A DNA stretch of 64,000 nucleotides from Bradyrhizobium glycinis (GCF_016031655.1 NZ_JACCHQ010000006.1:184515-248514), one strand, 5' to 3'; shown: positions 44,586-53,373, numbered from the stretch's first letter. Notes: a model not told the origin generated them from the sequence alone. Numbers and translations: made by a program.

Positions 44586-44801
44586 ATGACCATCAAGACA
44601 CCCTCACCCGGCACATCGCCAAGCAACACGTCGCGAAATCGTCCGCTCTCAAAGCCGCGCATCGACAAGGAACACGCCACGCCGCGAGCGGTCGTCGAAG
44701 ACGCCGACGAGACGGAGGATGATGGCCGCAATCTCGCGCATGGCGAAGGCGGCAGCATCGATCTGCCCACACAACCCAGCGATTTGGCGAAGGACGATTA
44801 G
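44586..44801 (+). CDS. Small hydrophilic hypothetical protein
   Basis: This 71-residue protein begins MTIKTPSPGTSPSNTSRNRP and is rich in charged and proline residues, with an acidic end (LPTQPSDLAKDD). It looks disordered. AGGAG lies nine bases before the ATG, which supports translation. I do not recognise a domain. It sits between repeat copies 3 and 4. Confidence 0.65.
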   Translation: MTIKTPSPGTSPSNTSRNRPLSKPRIDKEHATPRAVVEDADETEDDGRNLAHGEGGSIDLPTQPSDLAKDD

Positions 44802-44825
44802 GCGGCCGCATCAGCGGCGCACATC

Positions 44826-44866
44826 TCGATGATGCCATTCTGCCGGTGTTTTGCCCGACGCGTCAA
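44826..44866 (-). repeat. 41-bp island repeat, copy 4
   Basis: TTGACG, CGTCGGGCAAAACA and CCGGCAGAATGG on the minus strand. No clear terminator hairpin follows this copy. Confidence 0.8.
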
Positions 44867-44995
44867 CGCGGCCAACGCGGAAAAGGGCAAGCCCTTCCTC
44901 CCAGCTTGATATGTGGTGCGCAAGGGGCTTGCTTCAAGCCCCCGCCCCTGCCGTAGAAGCCGTGACCCAGCCAACGCCATCGAGGGGGTCGCGAC

Positions 44996-46516
44996 ATGCC
45001 TGTATTGCTTCCAAGGTCCCGCCTGGGCCACGCGGCGCATCGCGCCGGCGCGAGCGCCGATCATGCTGTCATCATCGCCGGCGCCGGCCCGACCGGCCTG
45101 ATGCTGGCCGCCGAGCTCGCGCTGGCGCATGTCGACGTCGCAATCGTCGAACGGCGCGCGAGCCAGGACATCGCCGAGACGCGCGCCGGCGGACTGCACG
45201 CGCGCAGCATCGAGATCCTCGATCAGCGCGGCATCGCGGGTCGCTTCCTGCGCGAAGGGCAGATCACCCAGCTCGCCGGCTTCGCCTGGACCAGGCTCGA
45301 CATCGGCGATCTCCCCACCCGCCATCCTTACGGGCTCGCGCTGCGGCAGAACCACATCGAGCGCCTCCTCGCCGAATGGGCCGCCGAGCTCGCGGTGCCG
45401 ATCTATCGGAGCCGCGAGGTGACGGGCTTTGCCGAAGACGCGAGCGGCGTCGAGGTCACGCTGTCCGGCGGCGAGCGCCTGCGCGCACTTTATCTGGTCG
45501 GCTGCGACGGCGGCCGCAGCCTGGTGCGCAAGAGCGCCGGCATCGACTTCCCCGGCTCGGAGCCGACGCTCAGCAACCTCATGGCTGAGGTCGAGATGCG
45601 CGAGGCGCCGGCCTTCGGCCTGCGCCACGACGCGCTCGGCTTCCACGGCCTCAGCAAGACCGAGAGCGGGCGCGTGCTGGTCGTGCTGACGGAGGCAAAT
45701 CTCGCACACGACGGCGAGCCCTCTTTAAGCGATCTCAGCGCGGCGCTCAAAGCCGTCTACGGCACCGATTTCGGTGTGAAAAATCCCGCATGGATCTCCC
45801 GCTTCACCGACGCGGCGCGGCAGGCCGCATCCTATCGCAGGGGCCGCGTGCTGCTCGCCGGCGATGCCGCGCACATTCATCATTCCGTGGGCGGCCAGGG
45901 CCTCAACCTCGGTGTGCAGGACGCGGTCAATCTCGGCTGGAAGCTGGCGCAGGTGGTGAAGCGCATCTCGCCCGAAAACCTGCTCGACACCTATCACAGC
46001 GAGCGCCATCCCGTGGCCGCGCGCGTGCTGAAAAACACCATGGCGCAGATCGCCCTGCTCCGCCGCGGCGACGACGGCCGCAGGGCCGCGCGCGAGGTGA
46101 TCGCCGAGTTGCTCGCCATGGACGAGCCGCGCCGGCGCCTTGGCGCGATGATGAGCGGGCTCGACATCGCTTACGGTCTCGGCGAAGGCCACGCGCTGCT
46201 CGGCCGCCGCATGCCCGATCTCGATCTCGTGGTCGACGGACAGAAGCCGCGAATGTTCACGCTGCTGCACGGCGCGCGCGGCGTGCTGCTCAATTTCGGC
46301 AAGCCGGGCAGCATCGACATCGCGCCCTGGGCGGATCGCCTCGCGATTGTCGATGCCGATTGCGACGGCCCCTGGCAGCTTCCAGCCATCGGAGCGGTCG
46401 CGGCGCCGAGCGCCGTACTGGTGCGGCCCGATGGCCATGTGGCCTGGGTGGGCGAGGAGAGCCAGCGCGGGCTTGAGGAGGCGTTGACGCGGTGGTTCGG
46501 GCCGGGTGGCGCGTGA
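44996..46516 (+). CDS. FAD-dependent aromatic monooxygenase (PheA/TfdB, rifampicin-hydroxylase-like)
   Basis: This 506-residue class A flavoprotein has a GAGPTGLMLAAELA dinucleotide motif, GCDGGRSLVRKSAG, the flavin motif LLAGDAAHIHHSVGGQGLNLG and a C-terminal thioredoxin-like domain. Relatives hydroxylate phenols, polyketides or rifamycins. GAGG lies upstream of ATG 44996. It stands alone between repeat copies 4 and 5 and near prophage debris, suggesting acquisition as a single cargo gene. Substrate unknown. Confidence 0.85.
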   Translation: MPVLLPRSRLGHAAHRAGASADHAVIIAGAGPTGLMLAAELALAHVDVAIVERRASQDIAETRAGGLHARSIEILDQRGIAGRFLREGQITQLAGFAWTRLDIGDLPTRHPYGLALRQNHIERLLAEWAAELAVPIYRSREVTGFAEDASGVEVTLSGGERLRALYLVGCDGGRSLVRKSAGIDFPGSEPTLSNLMAEVEMREAPAFGLRHDALGFHGLSKTESGRVLVVLTEANLAHDGEPSLSDLSAALKAVYGTDFGVKNPAWISRFTDAARQAASYRRGRVLLAGDAAHIHHSVGGQGLNLGVQDAVNLGWKLAQVVKRISPENLLDTYHSERHPVAARVLKNTMAQIALLRRGDDGRRAAREVIAELLAMDEPRRRLGAMMSGLDIAYGLGEGHALLGRRMPDLDLVVDGQKPRMFTLLHGARGVLLNFGKPGSIDIAPWADRLAIVDADCDGPWQLPAIGAVAAPSAVLVRPDGHVAWVGEESQRGLEEALTRWFGPGGA

Positions 46517-46545
46517 CGCACGAACGTCTCTGCGCCGCCAAAACT

Positions 46546-46576
46546 AACAAGCCCGCGGTAGACCCGCGGGCTTGTT
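46546..46576. terminator. Bidirectional terminator after the monooxygenase
   Basis: AACAAGCCCGCGG pairs with CCGCGGGCTTGTT around a short loop (13-bp stem). A repeat copy follows at 46587. Confidence 0.8.
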
Positions 46577-46586
46577 GGCGAATTCT

Positions 46587-46627
46587 TCGATAATGCCATT
46601 CTGCCAGTGTTTTGCCCGACGTGTCAA
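46587..46627 (-). repeat. 41-bp island repeat, copy 5
   Basis: TTGACA, CGTCGGGCAAAACA and CTGGCAGAATGG on the minus strand; the hairpin at 46546 lies beyond it. Confidence 0.85.
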
Positions 46628-46654
46628 ATGAAGGCTCTCGCTCCGCCACAGATG

Positions 46655-48262
46655 TCATTCGGACCGAAGCAAAGGCCGTATCCAGCGCGAGAACCATTCC
46701 TCACTGTCACTGTGCGAATTGACAGGGCCGTCCACTCCGAAGATCGGTGGAGGAATGAAGTAGCTCGGCTCGTCTGCAAACACGCCGATCGGCCTCCTCG
46801 GTTGCGGCTGCTGGCCGCCGGCGGTCGGGGCGGTCCAATAGCCAAACCGCCCGTCGAACTCAGTAGATGGCAGATACGGGACTGGCGCGGTGCCCGTCGT
46901 GAACACGTTGCCCGCATTCGTCTCGTTCACACGGGCGAGACGCCGGACATCTTCGGGCGCGACTGATCCGCTTAAGCGCGAGTCTCCGGGAAGTGTTTGC
47001 GGCTGCTGAGCCGGTCCCTCAGAGGTCTCGTCCTGATTTCCGCCGCGGTCCATCATTAAGGGCGTTGCGGTCGTTTTGGCATCTTCGTTCGACCAAGGGC
47101 CCGCATCTAAGCCGCCAACATAGCTGCTCGTCTGGTCGCGATTGAATGGATCATATCTGGGCGCTCCGGTGGAGAACACTCCTCCGTCGCCAGTCCCAGC
47201 AGTTGCTAGCGTCGGTGCGCTAGCAGCTAGCCCAATAACCCCTATCCGAGCCCAGAGAGGCGAGAATTGTGGCGCCAACACCGCAGCTGCGGCAAGTCCT
47301 GCTCCCATGTAGAGGCCAGCGGGCGGCGTGGCGTGAGACGGAGCGCCCGGGTCCAATATCGGGGAGCGTTCGGAGAATGGAAGTGGCCAACCAGTTGCTG
47401 GATCAAACTTGAGCACTAAAGGATCCTCGGCCACCCCAGTAGTAGGAGGTAGTTGTCCAAAGCCTTGAGGATTGGTCGCCGGAAATCCCGGCAACCCGTA
47501 CGTGATAAGCGGATTGCTAGGCGTAAATCCTTCCGGTTCATTGATTTCCTCAAGCGGAGGCGGAATAAAGCCTGGCAAACGCGTATTGACGAAGGGCGGC
47601 ACGAGGCCCGGAAGATCGGGGACAGGCCCGACGTTAGTAAATTGCAGCGAAATAGGAGAGCCTTTCGGCGAACGCTTCAGGATTTCGATCCTCTCTGCCA
47701 TGCTGAGACCGCTGGTCGGAAAGAGAAGCGGAACGCCCAAGGCCGCGTCCGCGCGACCGGCAGCGAGGAATTGGTCCACTGTCTCCTGCATCTCCTGGAT
47801 CTGCGTTTGATGATCGGCGGCATATATTCTCCAGTTATCGAACCATTGCTTGTTCACCGCATTTGCGTTTTCGGGGGACATTCCCGTAGGAGTATTGGCA
47901 AACAGATGACCGTTCGCCAGCGCGTATTTGGCAGCCGCGACAAATGCGTTCACGTCCGAAACGAGCTCATCGAGCTCATGCGGATCACCCGCGAGAGCCG
48001 CCGCGTACCTCGCAGATTTTTGAACCATCTCCAGGTAGTCGCCGAACCCCTTATAATACGTCCCGAGATGGCCTCCAGTATGAGGGCTCGCACTCAGATC
48101 GGCTGCCACCGATTGTGCGGAGGGCAAATTCATACGGTTTCGAATTGCGTCAACTTCAAACCGTCCACGTAAAAAGCGGATGACTGGGTGGTCGGCGAAA
48201 TGCTGAAGCAGAATGTGGTGATTTTGAAACATGAGAATGCGGCTCCTGCCGTACGCCGGCAT
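46655..48262 (-). CDS. AHH (HNH/Endo VII superfamily) nuclease-like protein
   Basis: Near the N-terminus are His15-His16 (FQNHHILLQHF), Asn42 with a following LP (residues 46-47) and His61-x3-His65 before TYY, the pattern of AHH-type HNH nucleases found in polymorphic toxins. The rest of this 535-residue protein is proline-rich, with one hydrophobic segment (GAGLAAAAVLAPQFSPLW near residue 340). In most toxins the nuclease is at the C-terminus, so the N-terminal placement is odd and the start (48262 or 48232, both with AGGAG upstream) may lie inside a longer, broken gene. An Imm11-like gene lies upstream on the same strand. Confidence 0.6.
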   Translation of the reverse strand: MPAYGRSRILMFQNHHILLQHFADHPVIRFLRGRFEVDAIRNRMNLPSAQSVAADLSASPHTGGHLGTYYKGFGDYLEMVQKSARYAAALAGDPHELDELVSDVNAFVAAAKYALANGHLFANTPTGMSPENANAVNKQWFDNWRIYAADHQTQIQEMQETVDQFLAAGRADAALGVPLLFPTSGLSMAERIEILKRSPKGSPISLQFTNVGPVPDLPGLVPPFVNTRLPGFIPPPLEEINEPEGFTPSNPLITYGLPGFPATNPQGFGQLPPTTGVAEDPLVLKFDPATGWPLPFSERSPILDPGAPSHATPPAGLYMGAGLAAAAVLAPQFSPLWARIGVIGLAASAPTLATAGTGDGGVFSTGAPRYDPFNRDQTSSYVGGLDAGPWSNEDAKTTATPLMMDRGGNQDETSEGPAQQPQTLPGDSRLSGSVAPEDVRRLARVNETNAGNVFTTGTAPVPYLPSTEFDGRFGYWTAPTAGGQQPQPRRPIGVFADEPSYFIPPPIFGVDGPVNSHSDSEEWFSRWIRPLLRSE

Positions 48263-48588
48263 CCGCGCTGCTCCTGAATTGCAGCCGGCGTTCTGGTTTG
48301 AATGCTGTTTGGATGGCCAGCAGCGAGGGAGGCTGGCCTCTGGATTTGCAGGTCGCGTCGTTCGGGTCGGGCCGGGAGGACGTGTGGCACGAAGCTGCTG
48401 CCGTCGTCGGCATCTGCCGAAAGGCTTCGGGACAGCGGAGGGTTCGCTACATTACGAAGATCGGGGGAGTTCCCCGCACAGAGAACGCGCAAGCATCTTC
48501 GGACGCGGGCGATTTCACCTGCGTTGAAAGATCATCGAGTCTCAGGAGACTATCGACCTATCTCAGTGCAAGAAAGCTACGGCTGGGG
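48263..48588. other. Gap between the Imm11-like and AHH genes
   Basis: No frame here looks coding on both composition and start site. Several short minus-strand frames overlap it and could be a broken N-terminal part of the AHH protein. The palindrome GGGGTTAACCCC (48585-48596) overlaps the stop of the Imm11-like gene. Confidence 0.4.
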
Positions 48589-49209
48589 TTAACCCCAATT
48601 GACGTAAGGGTTTCCAAATCTTAGGCCTTTCAGACCGGCAGCCTTACAGGCGTCCTTCATTGCTTGATCACAAACAACTTTGTACAAAAAGCGGGCTCGG
48701 AAGATATGAGCCGAACCGATGACATCTTCGCGAAAGACGAACCTGGAATCCGATGCCATGCGGTCGTACTGCCTGAAATCAGTCCCATCGTCCAGGACTT
48801 TGAAGTTCGACTTCTCCTCATCGATGACATCGAGTTCACGGACGATGTCGCAGAGCCAATATACCGGTGCTTCGCCCCTCAACGACCGCGTTTCGCATCT
48901 CAGAAAAGCAACCCCCTCTCTGTCCACCGACTCGAGAACGTTTTTCATCCGATCGGACACGAGCCAAAAGTCGTGAAATGGCTCCCAGTCGGCCGGCGGC
49001 CGCCCGAGAGATCTGGCGATCAGCAGCCGCGGCGTTTCTAAGAGCGGAGGAAAGCTTCGCTTGCCTCGTGGTGAATACAGCACGGGGCCAACGCCCAAGG
49101 CGTCGAAATTTTCCATGTTCCAACCCGGCGACGTGCTAACTCTATCCCGTTCGAACTTGTATAACTTTGACGACTTTTTCTTTCGCGCTTCAATACCTGA
49201 CACGGGCAT
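48589..49209 (-). CDS. Imm11/DUF1629-like protein, possible immunity protein
   Basis: This 206-residue cytosolic protein has a middle stretch VYWLCDIVRELDVIDEEKSN and an end RFGNPYVNWG that resemble the DUF1629/Imm11 family, immunity proteins of polymorphic toxins. AAAGGAG lies nine bases before ATG 49209. It lies 326 bases upstream of the AHH nuclease-like gene. The pairing is a guess from position and family; DUF1629 proteins also occur without toxins. Confidence 0.55.
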   Translation of the reverse strand: MPVSGIEARKKKSSKLYKFERDRVSTSPGWNMENFDALGVGPVLYSPRGKRSFPPLLETPRLLIARSLGRPPADWEPFHDFWLVSDRMKNVLESVDREGVAFLRCETRSLRGEAPVYWLCDIVRELDVIDEEKSNFKVLDDGTDFRQYDRMASDSRFVFREDVIGSAHIFRARFLYKVVCDQAMKDACKAAGLKGLRFGNPYVNWG

Positions 49210-49330
49210 CGTTTGTCGCTCCTTTGGCCTATTCGTTCGGCCCACGCGCTTCTCAGAGCTTTGAAGTCCTCAAGCCGATTTCTTTGCGCGCCATTGCCTT
49301 ACAGGTGGAACGCGGCTTCCGCGCAAAAAT

Positions 49331-49356
49331 AAAGCCCACGGCTTCCCGCGAGCTTG
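49331..49356 (-). terminator. Terminator-like hairpin beside repeat copy 6
   Basis: On the minus strand AGCTCGCGG pairs with CCGTGGGCT (with G-U pairs) and is followed by TTATTTTT. Confidence 0.6.
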
Positions 49357-49367
49357 ATCGGCCTTTT

Positions 49368-49408
49368 TCGATGATGCCATTCTGCCGGTGTTTTGCCCGA
49401 CGTGTCAA
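49368..49408 (-). repeat. 41-bp island repeat, copy 6
   Basis: TTGACA, CGTCGGGCAAAACA and CCGGCAGAATGG on the minus strand, 47 bases after the stop of the DUF4261-like gene. Confidence 0.85.
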
Positions 49409-49455
49409 ACGATCGATCTCGACCAATGAATCTGGCTGCAAGTCGCGCGCCACCA

Positions 49456-50232
49456 TCAGTGCCCGACCTCATCCACACAGTAAAACACCGGCAGCCCACC
49501 AAACGCGCCGAAATCCCTGTGACGCACCTGGATCCGCTCGCTCGAGCTTGCTCCGATCGTATCGCCGTCCTTCACCACGTTTCCGTGCTCGATCAGATAC
49601 GCGGAAAGTCCTGCCACCTTCTCGAACAAGGCCGGAAACGCGAGCTCACCGGTCACGAATTCGATCTCGCGGCCCACAAACGCAGACAATCCCACGGTAA
49701 TCATTCCGATCTTCGCGCCTGACCGGAACGGAAGAATGTCGACCCACAGTGTAAACGGATAACGGGGAAACGGTGCAAAGGAGCGGCTCGACTCTTCCTG
49801 CCAAAGGCCGGACGGTCGCGCCACCCGGCCGTCCCAAACCACGCCACAACATTCCGGCAAGGCGGCGATCAACGCGCCGACCACCGCGGTGGTGACGCGC
49901 GCGGCGACGAGAGGACTCTCGTTCTTTGCCAGCGCCGAGACGACCAGGTGACCGCGATGCCGGACGGCCACCGCCTTGCCCTCCGGCCATATCGTGGCAG
50001 CGCGCGTCCACAGACCGGCATCGTCCGGTATCGGGGATGGCATCGGCATGACGGCAACAAGCCGGTTGCCGCAGCGAAGGAGCGGCGAGCTTGCTTGGAC
50101 CTGTCGCTCGCCAGGATCGTTGGGCTCCGTCATCAAATCCGGATGTCGCGCGCGAAGGATCTTCGCGACAGCGGACATGTCGGGCGTGACCGGTCTGTCC
50201 AGCAACACAAAAGTAATAAACGAGTTACTCAT
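49456..50232 (-). CDS. DUF4261-like hypothetical protein
   Basis: This 258-residue protein starts MSNSFITFVLLDRPVTPDMS and ends FGGLPVFYCVDEVGH. The opening and the mid-section with LWVDILPFRSG resemble DUF4261 proteins, a family of unknown function sometimes near immunity genes. No signal peptide or membrane span. The ATG at 50232 has only a weak GGGG site; a TTG at 50247 is an alternative. A broken relative lies at 50580-50660. Confidence 0.55.
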   Translation of the reverse strand: MSNSFITFVLLDRPVTPDMSAVAKILRARHPDLMTEPNDPGERQVQASSPLLRCGNRLVAVMPMPSPIPDDAGLWTRAATIWPEGKAVAVRHRGHLVVSALAKNESPLVAARVTTAVVGALIAALPECCGVVWDGRVARPSGLWQEESSRSFAPFPRYPFTLWVDILPFRSGAKIGMITVGLSAFVGREIEFVTGELAFPALFEKVAGLSAYLIEHGNVVKDGDTIGASSSERIQVRHRDFGAFGGLPVFYCVDEVGH

Positions 50233-50442
50233 GAACTGCCCCGCCAACGCTTCGGGCGAGACCCCAAGCCTCGCTCACAGGTAGAACCTTCCAATGGAAC
50301 AAATAGAGAACAATGTCAACAAACATTCTGCACTCTTTCACCAGCGACGCCCTTCCGGATTGAATGTGGGTCAGTGCAAGAGCGGCACTTCGTGTTGGCC
50401 GATCACCGCGCCTCCGAATGCGAGGCGTTATAGGATCCAAAA

Positions 50443-50466
50443 AATAAGGCCCGCACGATCGCCGCG
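50443..50466 (-). terminator. Terminator-like hairpin beside repeat copy 7
   Basis: On the minus strand GCCCGC and GCGGGC pair around ggcgatcgt and are followed by CTTATTTTTT. Confidence 0.6.
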
Positions 50467-50485
50467 GGCGTTATCGGATTCCATC

Positions 50486-50526
50486 TCCATTATGTCATTC
50501 TGCCTGTGTTTTGCCCGACGTGTCAA
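50486..50526 (-). repeat. 41-bp island repeat, copy 7
   Basis: TTGACA, CGTCGGGCAAAACA and CAGGCAGAATGA on the minus strand. Confidence 0.8.
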
Positions 50527-50579
50527 AGCCATTTCGGGCGGTGCAAGTGCTGCTGGACACGCTCAAGAAGCTTGGGAGA

Positions 50580-50660
50580 CTAGTGCTCGAATTCATCCGT
50601 ACAATGAAACACCGGCAGACCTCCAAAGACATCGACGCACCAGCGCTCGATTGCCCACGC
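50580..50660 (-). pseudogene. C-terminal fragment related to the DUF4261-like gene
   Basis: The last 26 codons read AWAIERWCVDVFGGLPVFHC and TDEFEH then stop. FGGLPVFHCTDE matches FGGLPVFYCVDE at the end of the gene at 49456. Upstream frames are broken. It is a leftover of a second copy. Confidence 0.5.
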
Positions 50661-50734
50661 GATCCGTGACCGCGCCGCGCAAACCCACACGCTGCAATCA
50701 GGCCTTTTCCCGACCATCGCTGTTGCGCCGACGC

Positions 50735-50908
50735 TCAACCCTTCTCGTTCGGCGTAGTGTCAGTCTCGGCAGGGAAAGGCTCGTACGTCTTGCGTCCCAG
50801 AAACGTGTCGGGCAACGGCTGCTTCAACAGCTCGCGGCATTCGCGCACGATTTGGCGCATATATTCATTCTGATCCTGTTCGACAGGCAACGGCCAAAAC
50901 ACCGGCAT
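50735..50908 (-). CDS. 57-residue hypothetical protein
   Basis: The protein MPVFWPLPVEQDQNEYMRQI continues with RECRELLKQPLP and a charged end. GGGGAG lies eight bases before the ATG at 50908, which I prefer over the in-frame start at 51001. Nothing identifies its function. Confidence 0.6.
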   Translation of the reverse strand: MPVFWPLPVEQDQNEYMRQIVRECRELLKQPLPDTFLGRKTYEPFPAETDTTPNEKG

Positions 50909-51242
50909 GGTGCGGCTCCCCTTGCTTTGCAGGCGGGAGCACGCTCGGTCTCTCAGCCACCGACGCCTACGGACAAAGCCTTGGCCGGTGATGTCTTGCA
51001 AACCACCTGAAGTCGCTTTCGTTCCAAAGTGAACTTACGTCTCGCTGACGCACTCAACATGAGTAAGTGGCTCAACGCGCTGAAATCGCGCTCGAAAATT
51101 TAATATGCGCGACATATCAAATGATGTGACTCTCCGCCGCCGGAGGCGTAGGCTAAATACATCACCGCAAGGCCCGTGGCATCGATCGGTGATCGAGAAC
51201 GCCAGTTGCGCTCCCGCCCTTTCTCAAACGCGGAGCAGCCCG

Positions 51243-51443
51243 ATGTTGAAGCGGCGTCGGTTCAAGCAAACGATGACATTGAGTGAAAGACTCGCGGACG
51301 AGGCGGCGCGCTGCCGCGACGAAGCGCGCACGCTAACGCCGGGGCACCGCCGCGACATGCTGCTGCGCCGGGCGCGTCAGGACGAGACCGCGATGCAGAT
51401 CGACGCCTGGCTGCGCTCGCCCGGCCTGAGGGCGCCGACATGA
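51243..51443 (+). CDS. 66-residue basic helical hypothetical protein
   Basis: MLKRRRFKQTMTLSERLADE begins a mostly helical, basic protein with many arginines. CGGAG lies seven bases before the ATG. Its stop overlaps the next start (ATGA). It resembles small coiled proteins common in Bradyrhizobium, of unknown role. Confidence 0.65.
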   Translation: MLKRRRFKQTMTLSERLADEAARCRDEARTLTPGHRRDMLLRRARQDETAMQIDAWLRSPGLRAPT

Positions 51444-51664
51444 TGCAATATCGCGCTTATCTCATCGGCGAGAACGGCGTCTTCCGCTCCGCCGAAGCCT
51501 TCGAAGCTCCGTCCGATTCCTCCGCCCTGGATTTTGCGAAGCGGTTCACGCGGCTCGGCAAGGTCGAGGTCTGGCAGCTCGGCCGAAAGATCGCCGTGCT
51601 GGACTCCGAGCAAGTGTGCCCGCCAGAGCTTGAACCGTCCCGGCCGACGCTGACGCGTCAATGA
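51440..51664 (+). CDS. 74-residue hypothetical protein
   Basis: MMQYRAYLIGENGVFRSAEA begins a small alpha/beta protein; the pattern YRAYLIGENGVFRSAEAFEA recurs in short Bradyrhizobium proteins. It is coupled to the previous gene. Its stop overlaps the end of the convergent DUF6894-like gene. Confidence 0.65.
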   Translation: MMQYRAYLIGENGVFRSAEAFEAPSDSSALDFAKRFTRLGKVEVWQLGRKIAVLDSEQVCPPELEPSRPTLTRQ

Positions 51665-51925
51665 CCGCGTGATTGCGGCCGCGACCTGAGATCTTCGATC
51701 TGGAAATTGAACTTCACCTGCATCACGGGGCCGCGCTCGTCGCGAACCTCGATTGCCATCTCCTGCCGGTCGCCGGTGAGCCGCGCCGAGAGCATCGCAT
51801 CGCGCGCAAAGTCGGCAACCGACTTGGCCGCCTCGGCCTGGACCGCGCGGCCCGGACAATTCCAGTCCCTCCTCGTCCAGCGCAATCCCCTTGTCGTCGC
51901 GAAGGTCGAAGTAATATCGCGTCAT
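51658..51925 (-). pseudogene. DUF6894-like gene with a frameshift
   Basis: The start MTRYYFDLRDDKGIALDEEG and the rest (VQAEAAKSVADFARDAMLSA and IEDLRSRPQS) form a DUF6894-type protein but in different frames. One extra base in the CCC/GGG run near 51850-51856 explains it. AGAGGA precedes ATG 51925. Confidence 0.65.
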
Positions 51926-52051
51926 GACCGTAATCCTCTGCCCTAATAGTTCAGAGGACGGGCAAAGGTTTCTCAAGGGGACCGAAAAATTCCCCTGGGA
52001 TCAATGGGTTCCGGGAACAAGAGGGCCGCGATCCGGCCAGCCGCCCGTCAG

Positions 52052-52312
52052 CTACTCCTCCGCAAGCTTGCGTTCGATGTATGCGTCCACCGTCTCGGCG
52101 AACGAGCGCTGCACGCCGACCGCGGCATCGTGCTGGTCGAGTGCATCGCGCTGCAGCACGCGCAGGCCGCGCCCGCGCATGCTCACCGGTGCCGTGTTCA
52201 GGAACTGGTCGATGGCGCCCTTGGCAAGCGGGATGGCCTTGGGATCGCCCCTGGCGATCAGGAGCCTGAGCAGGCTCTGGCATTCGGCCAAACCGGGCAT
52301 GGCGTCTGTCAC
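52052..52312 (-). CDS. 86-residue hypothetical protein, second gene of a coupled pair
   Basis: MTDAMPGLAECQSLLRLLIA begins a mainly helical soluble protein ending IERKLAEE. Its GTG start overlaps the stop of a 34-residue peptide gene. No family recognised. Confidence 0.6.
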   Translation of the reverse strand: MTDAMPGLAECQSLLRLLIARGDPKAIPLAKGAIDQFLNTAPVSMRGRGLRVLQRDALDQHDAAVGVQRSFAETVDAYIERKLAEE

Positions 52313-52413
52313 CTTTGCTGCGATTTCGGCTTCGGCCGCTCGACCTTCTGGGTATGGGTGCCGAACAGCGCCAGCAGCAGCGCGACTTCTTCCTTCGAAC
52401 CGATCTGGATCAT
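52309..52413 (-). CDS. 34-residue peptide, coupled upstream gene
   Basis: From ATG 52413 the frame reads MIQIGSKEEVALLLALFGTH then a basic tail TQKVERPKPKSQQR. GGAGA lies seven bases upstream. Its TGA overlaps the GTG of the 86-residue gene (GTGA), so it may act as a leader or as a partner of that protein. Confidence 0.55.
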   Translation of the reverse strand: MIQIGSKEEVALLLALFGTHTQKVERPKPKSQQR

Positions 52414-52628
52414 GATTGTCTCTCCGTTTCGCTTCGTTGGTCGGGGCCGGCGGGCGCCGAGTTCAGGACGATTTGGTTTCAGCACTGTTTCAGCCGTGTT
52501 TCGTCAGCGGGCCTTGCGCCGACTTGTGTACACAATTGAACGCCAAATCGATGTGGCAATCCCTCTCGAGGGTGAAGCAGACATCGACCCGCTGACCGAG
52601 CATTGACGGGTCCACGCGCCAGCGCGCG

Positions 52629-52820
52629 CTATTTGCCGCGCTTCGAGATGCCGGTGCCTAGCGCGATGCCGTGCTGCCAGGCCCGCACCCGCACCGCCGC
52701 TTCGCTCCGGTTGAGCTCTGCAGCAATCTCGTCGGGCCGGCGTCCGGCTTCGGCCAGCGCTTTCAGCCGCTCATGCTCGTCCGCCGTCCACCGCTTCAGC
52801 AAGGGATAGCGTGATTGCAT
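52629..52820 (-). CDS. Small Myb/SANT-like DNA-binding protein
   Basis: This 63-residue protein reads KRWTADEHERLKALAEAGRR then DEIAAELNRSEAAVRVRAWQ, a single SANT/Myb-like helix-turn-helix. A start at 52844 is an alternative. Likely a small regulator; target unknown. Confidence 0.65.
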   Translation of the reverse strand: MQSRYPLLKRWTADEHERLKALAEAGRRPDEIAAELNRSEAAVRVRAWQHGIALGTGISKRGK

Positions 52821-52947
52821 GGTTGGAGTGGCCCCACCCGTCATTCAAGTGCGACGACAATCGGCCGGGACGGACCAAGTTCCTATCTGGTCGCGCGTGG
52901 CGAACCGACACTAACAGCGGTTTGGTGACCTGAACTTTGCAAAAATT

Positions 52948-52979
52948 AAGCCCGCGGCGGATCGCTCCGCGCGGGCTTT
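52948..52979. terminator. Terminator after the exported protein at 53018
   Basis: AAGCCCGCGGCGGA pairs with the complementary TCCGCGCGGGCTT; TAATTTTTG follows on the minus strand. Confidence 0.75.
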
Positions 52980-53017
52980 GTTCGAGCGCAGGCTCGACGA
53001 GACGTTTGCTCAGTGCA

Positions 53018-53245
53018 TCAGTTCGAGGTGCAGACCTTGACGGTCTTCATGCCGGCCTCGGCTTCCGCCCTGGTCTTGTACACGGTGTCGCCGCTGACGA
53101 CTGTCGTTTCCGTGGTCGTCGGCTTCGACTCGGTGATGGTGCACTTCTTGGTCTTGACGTCCTGCACCACGTAGAACGTTTGCGCGAACGCGGGAGACGC
53201 AATCGACGTCAGCACGACGGCGGCAATGATCGCTTTGATATTCAT
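53018..53245 (-). CDS. 75-residue exported protein
   Basis: A signal peptide (MNIKAIIAAVVLTSIASPAF then AQ) leads a small domain with VQDVKTKKCTITESKP and a final KTVKVCTSN; the two cysteines could form a disulfide. GGAGGAGG lies upstream of ATG 53245. Unknown function, periplasmic. Confidence 0.7.
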   Translation of the reverse strand: MNIKAIIAAVVLTSIASPAFAQTFYVVQDVKTKKCTITESKPTTTETTVVSGDTVYKTRAEAEAGMKTVKVCTSN

Positions 53246-53373
53246 CGTGTCCTCCTCCAGCAGCCCGGTCATCCAGGCGTGTGTTCTACAAACCCGACAA
53301 ATTGCCACTTGTTCCCGCCCGTTTCCCGAACCAATCCCGGCGGATTGCGTTGGTGCGCAAACAGGAGGCTTCG

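Noticed and set aside
48263..48588. A missing gene between the Imm11-like and AHH genes
   Set aside because: Three competing short frames without good starts; kept as an unexplained gap.
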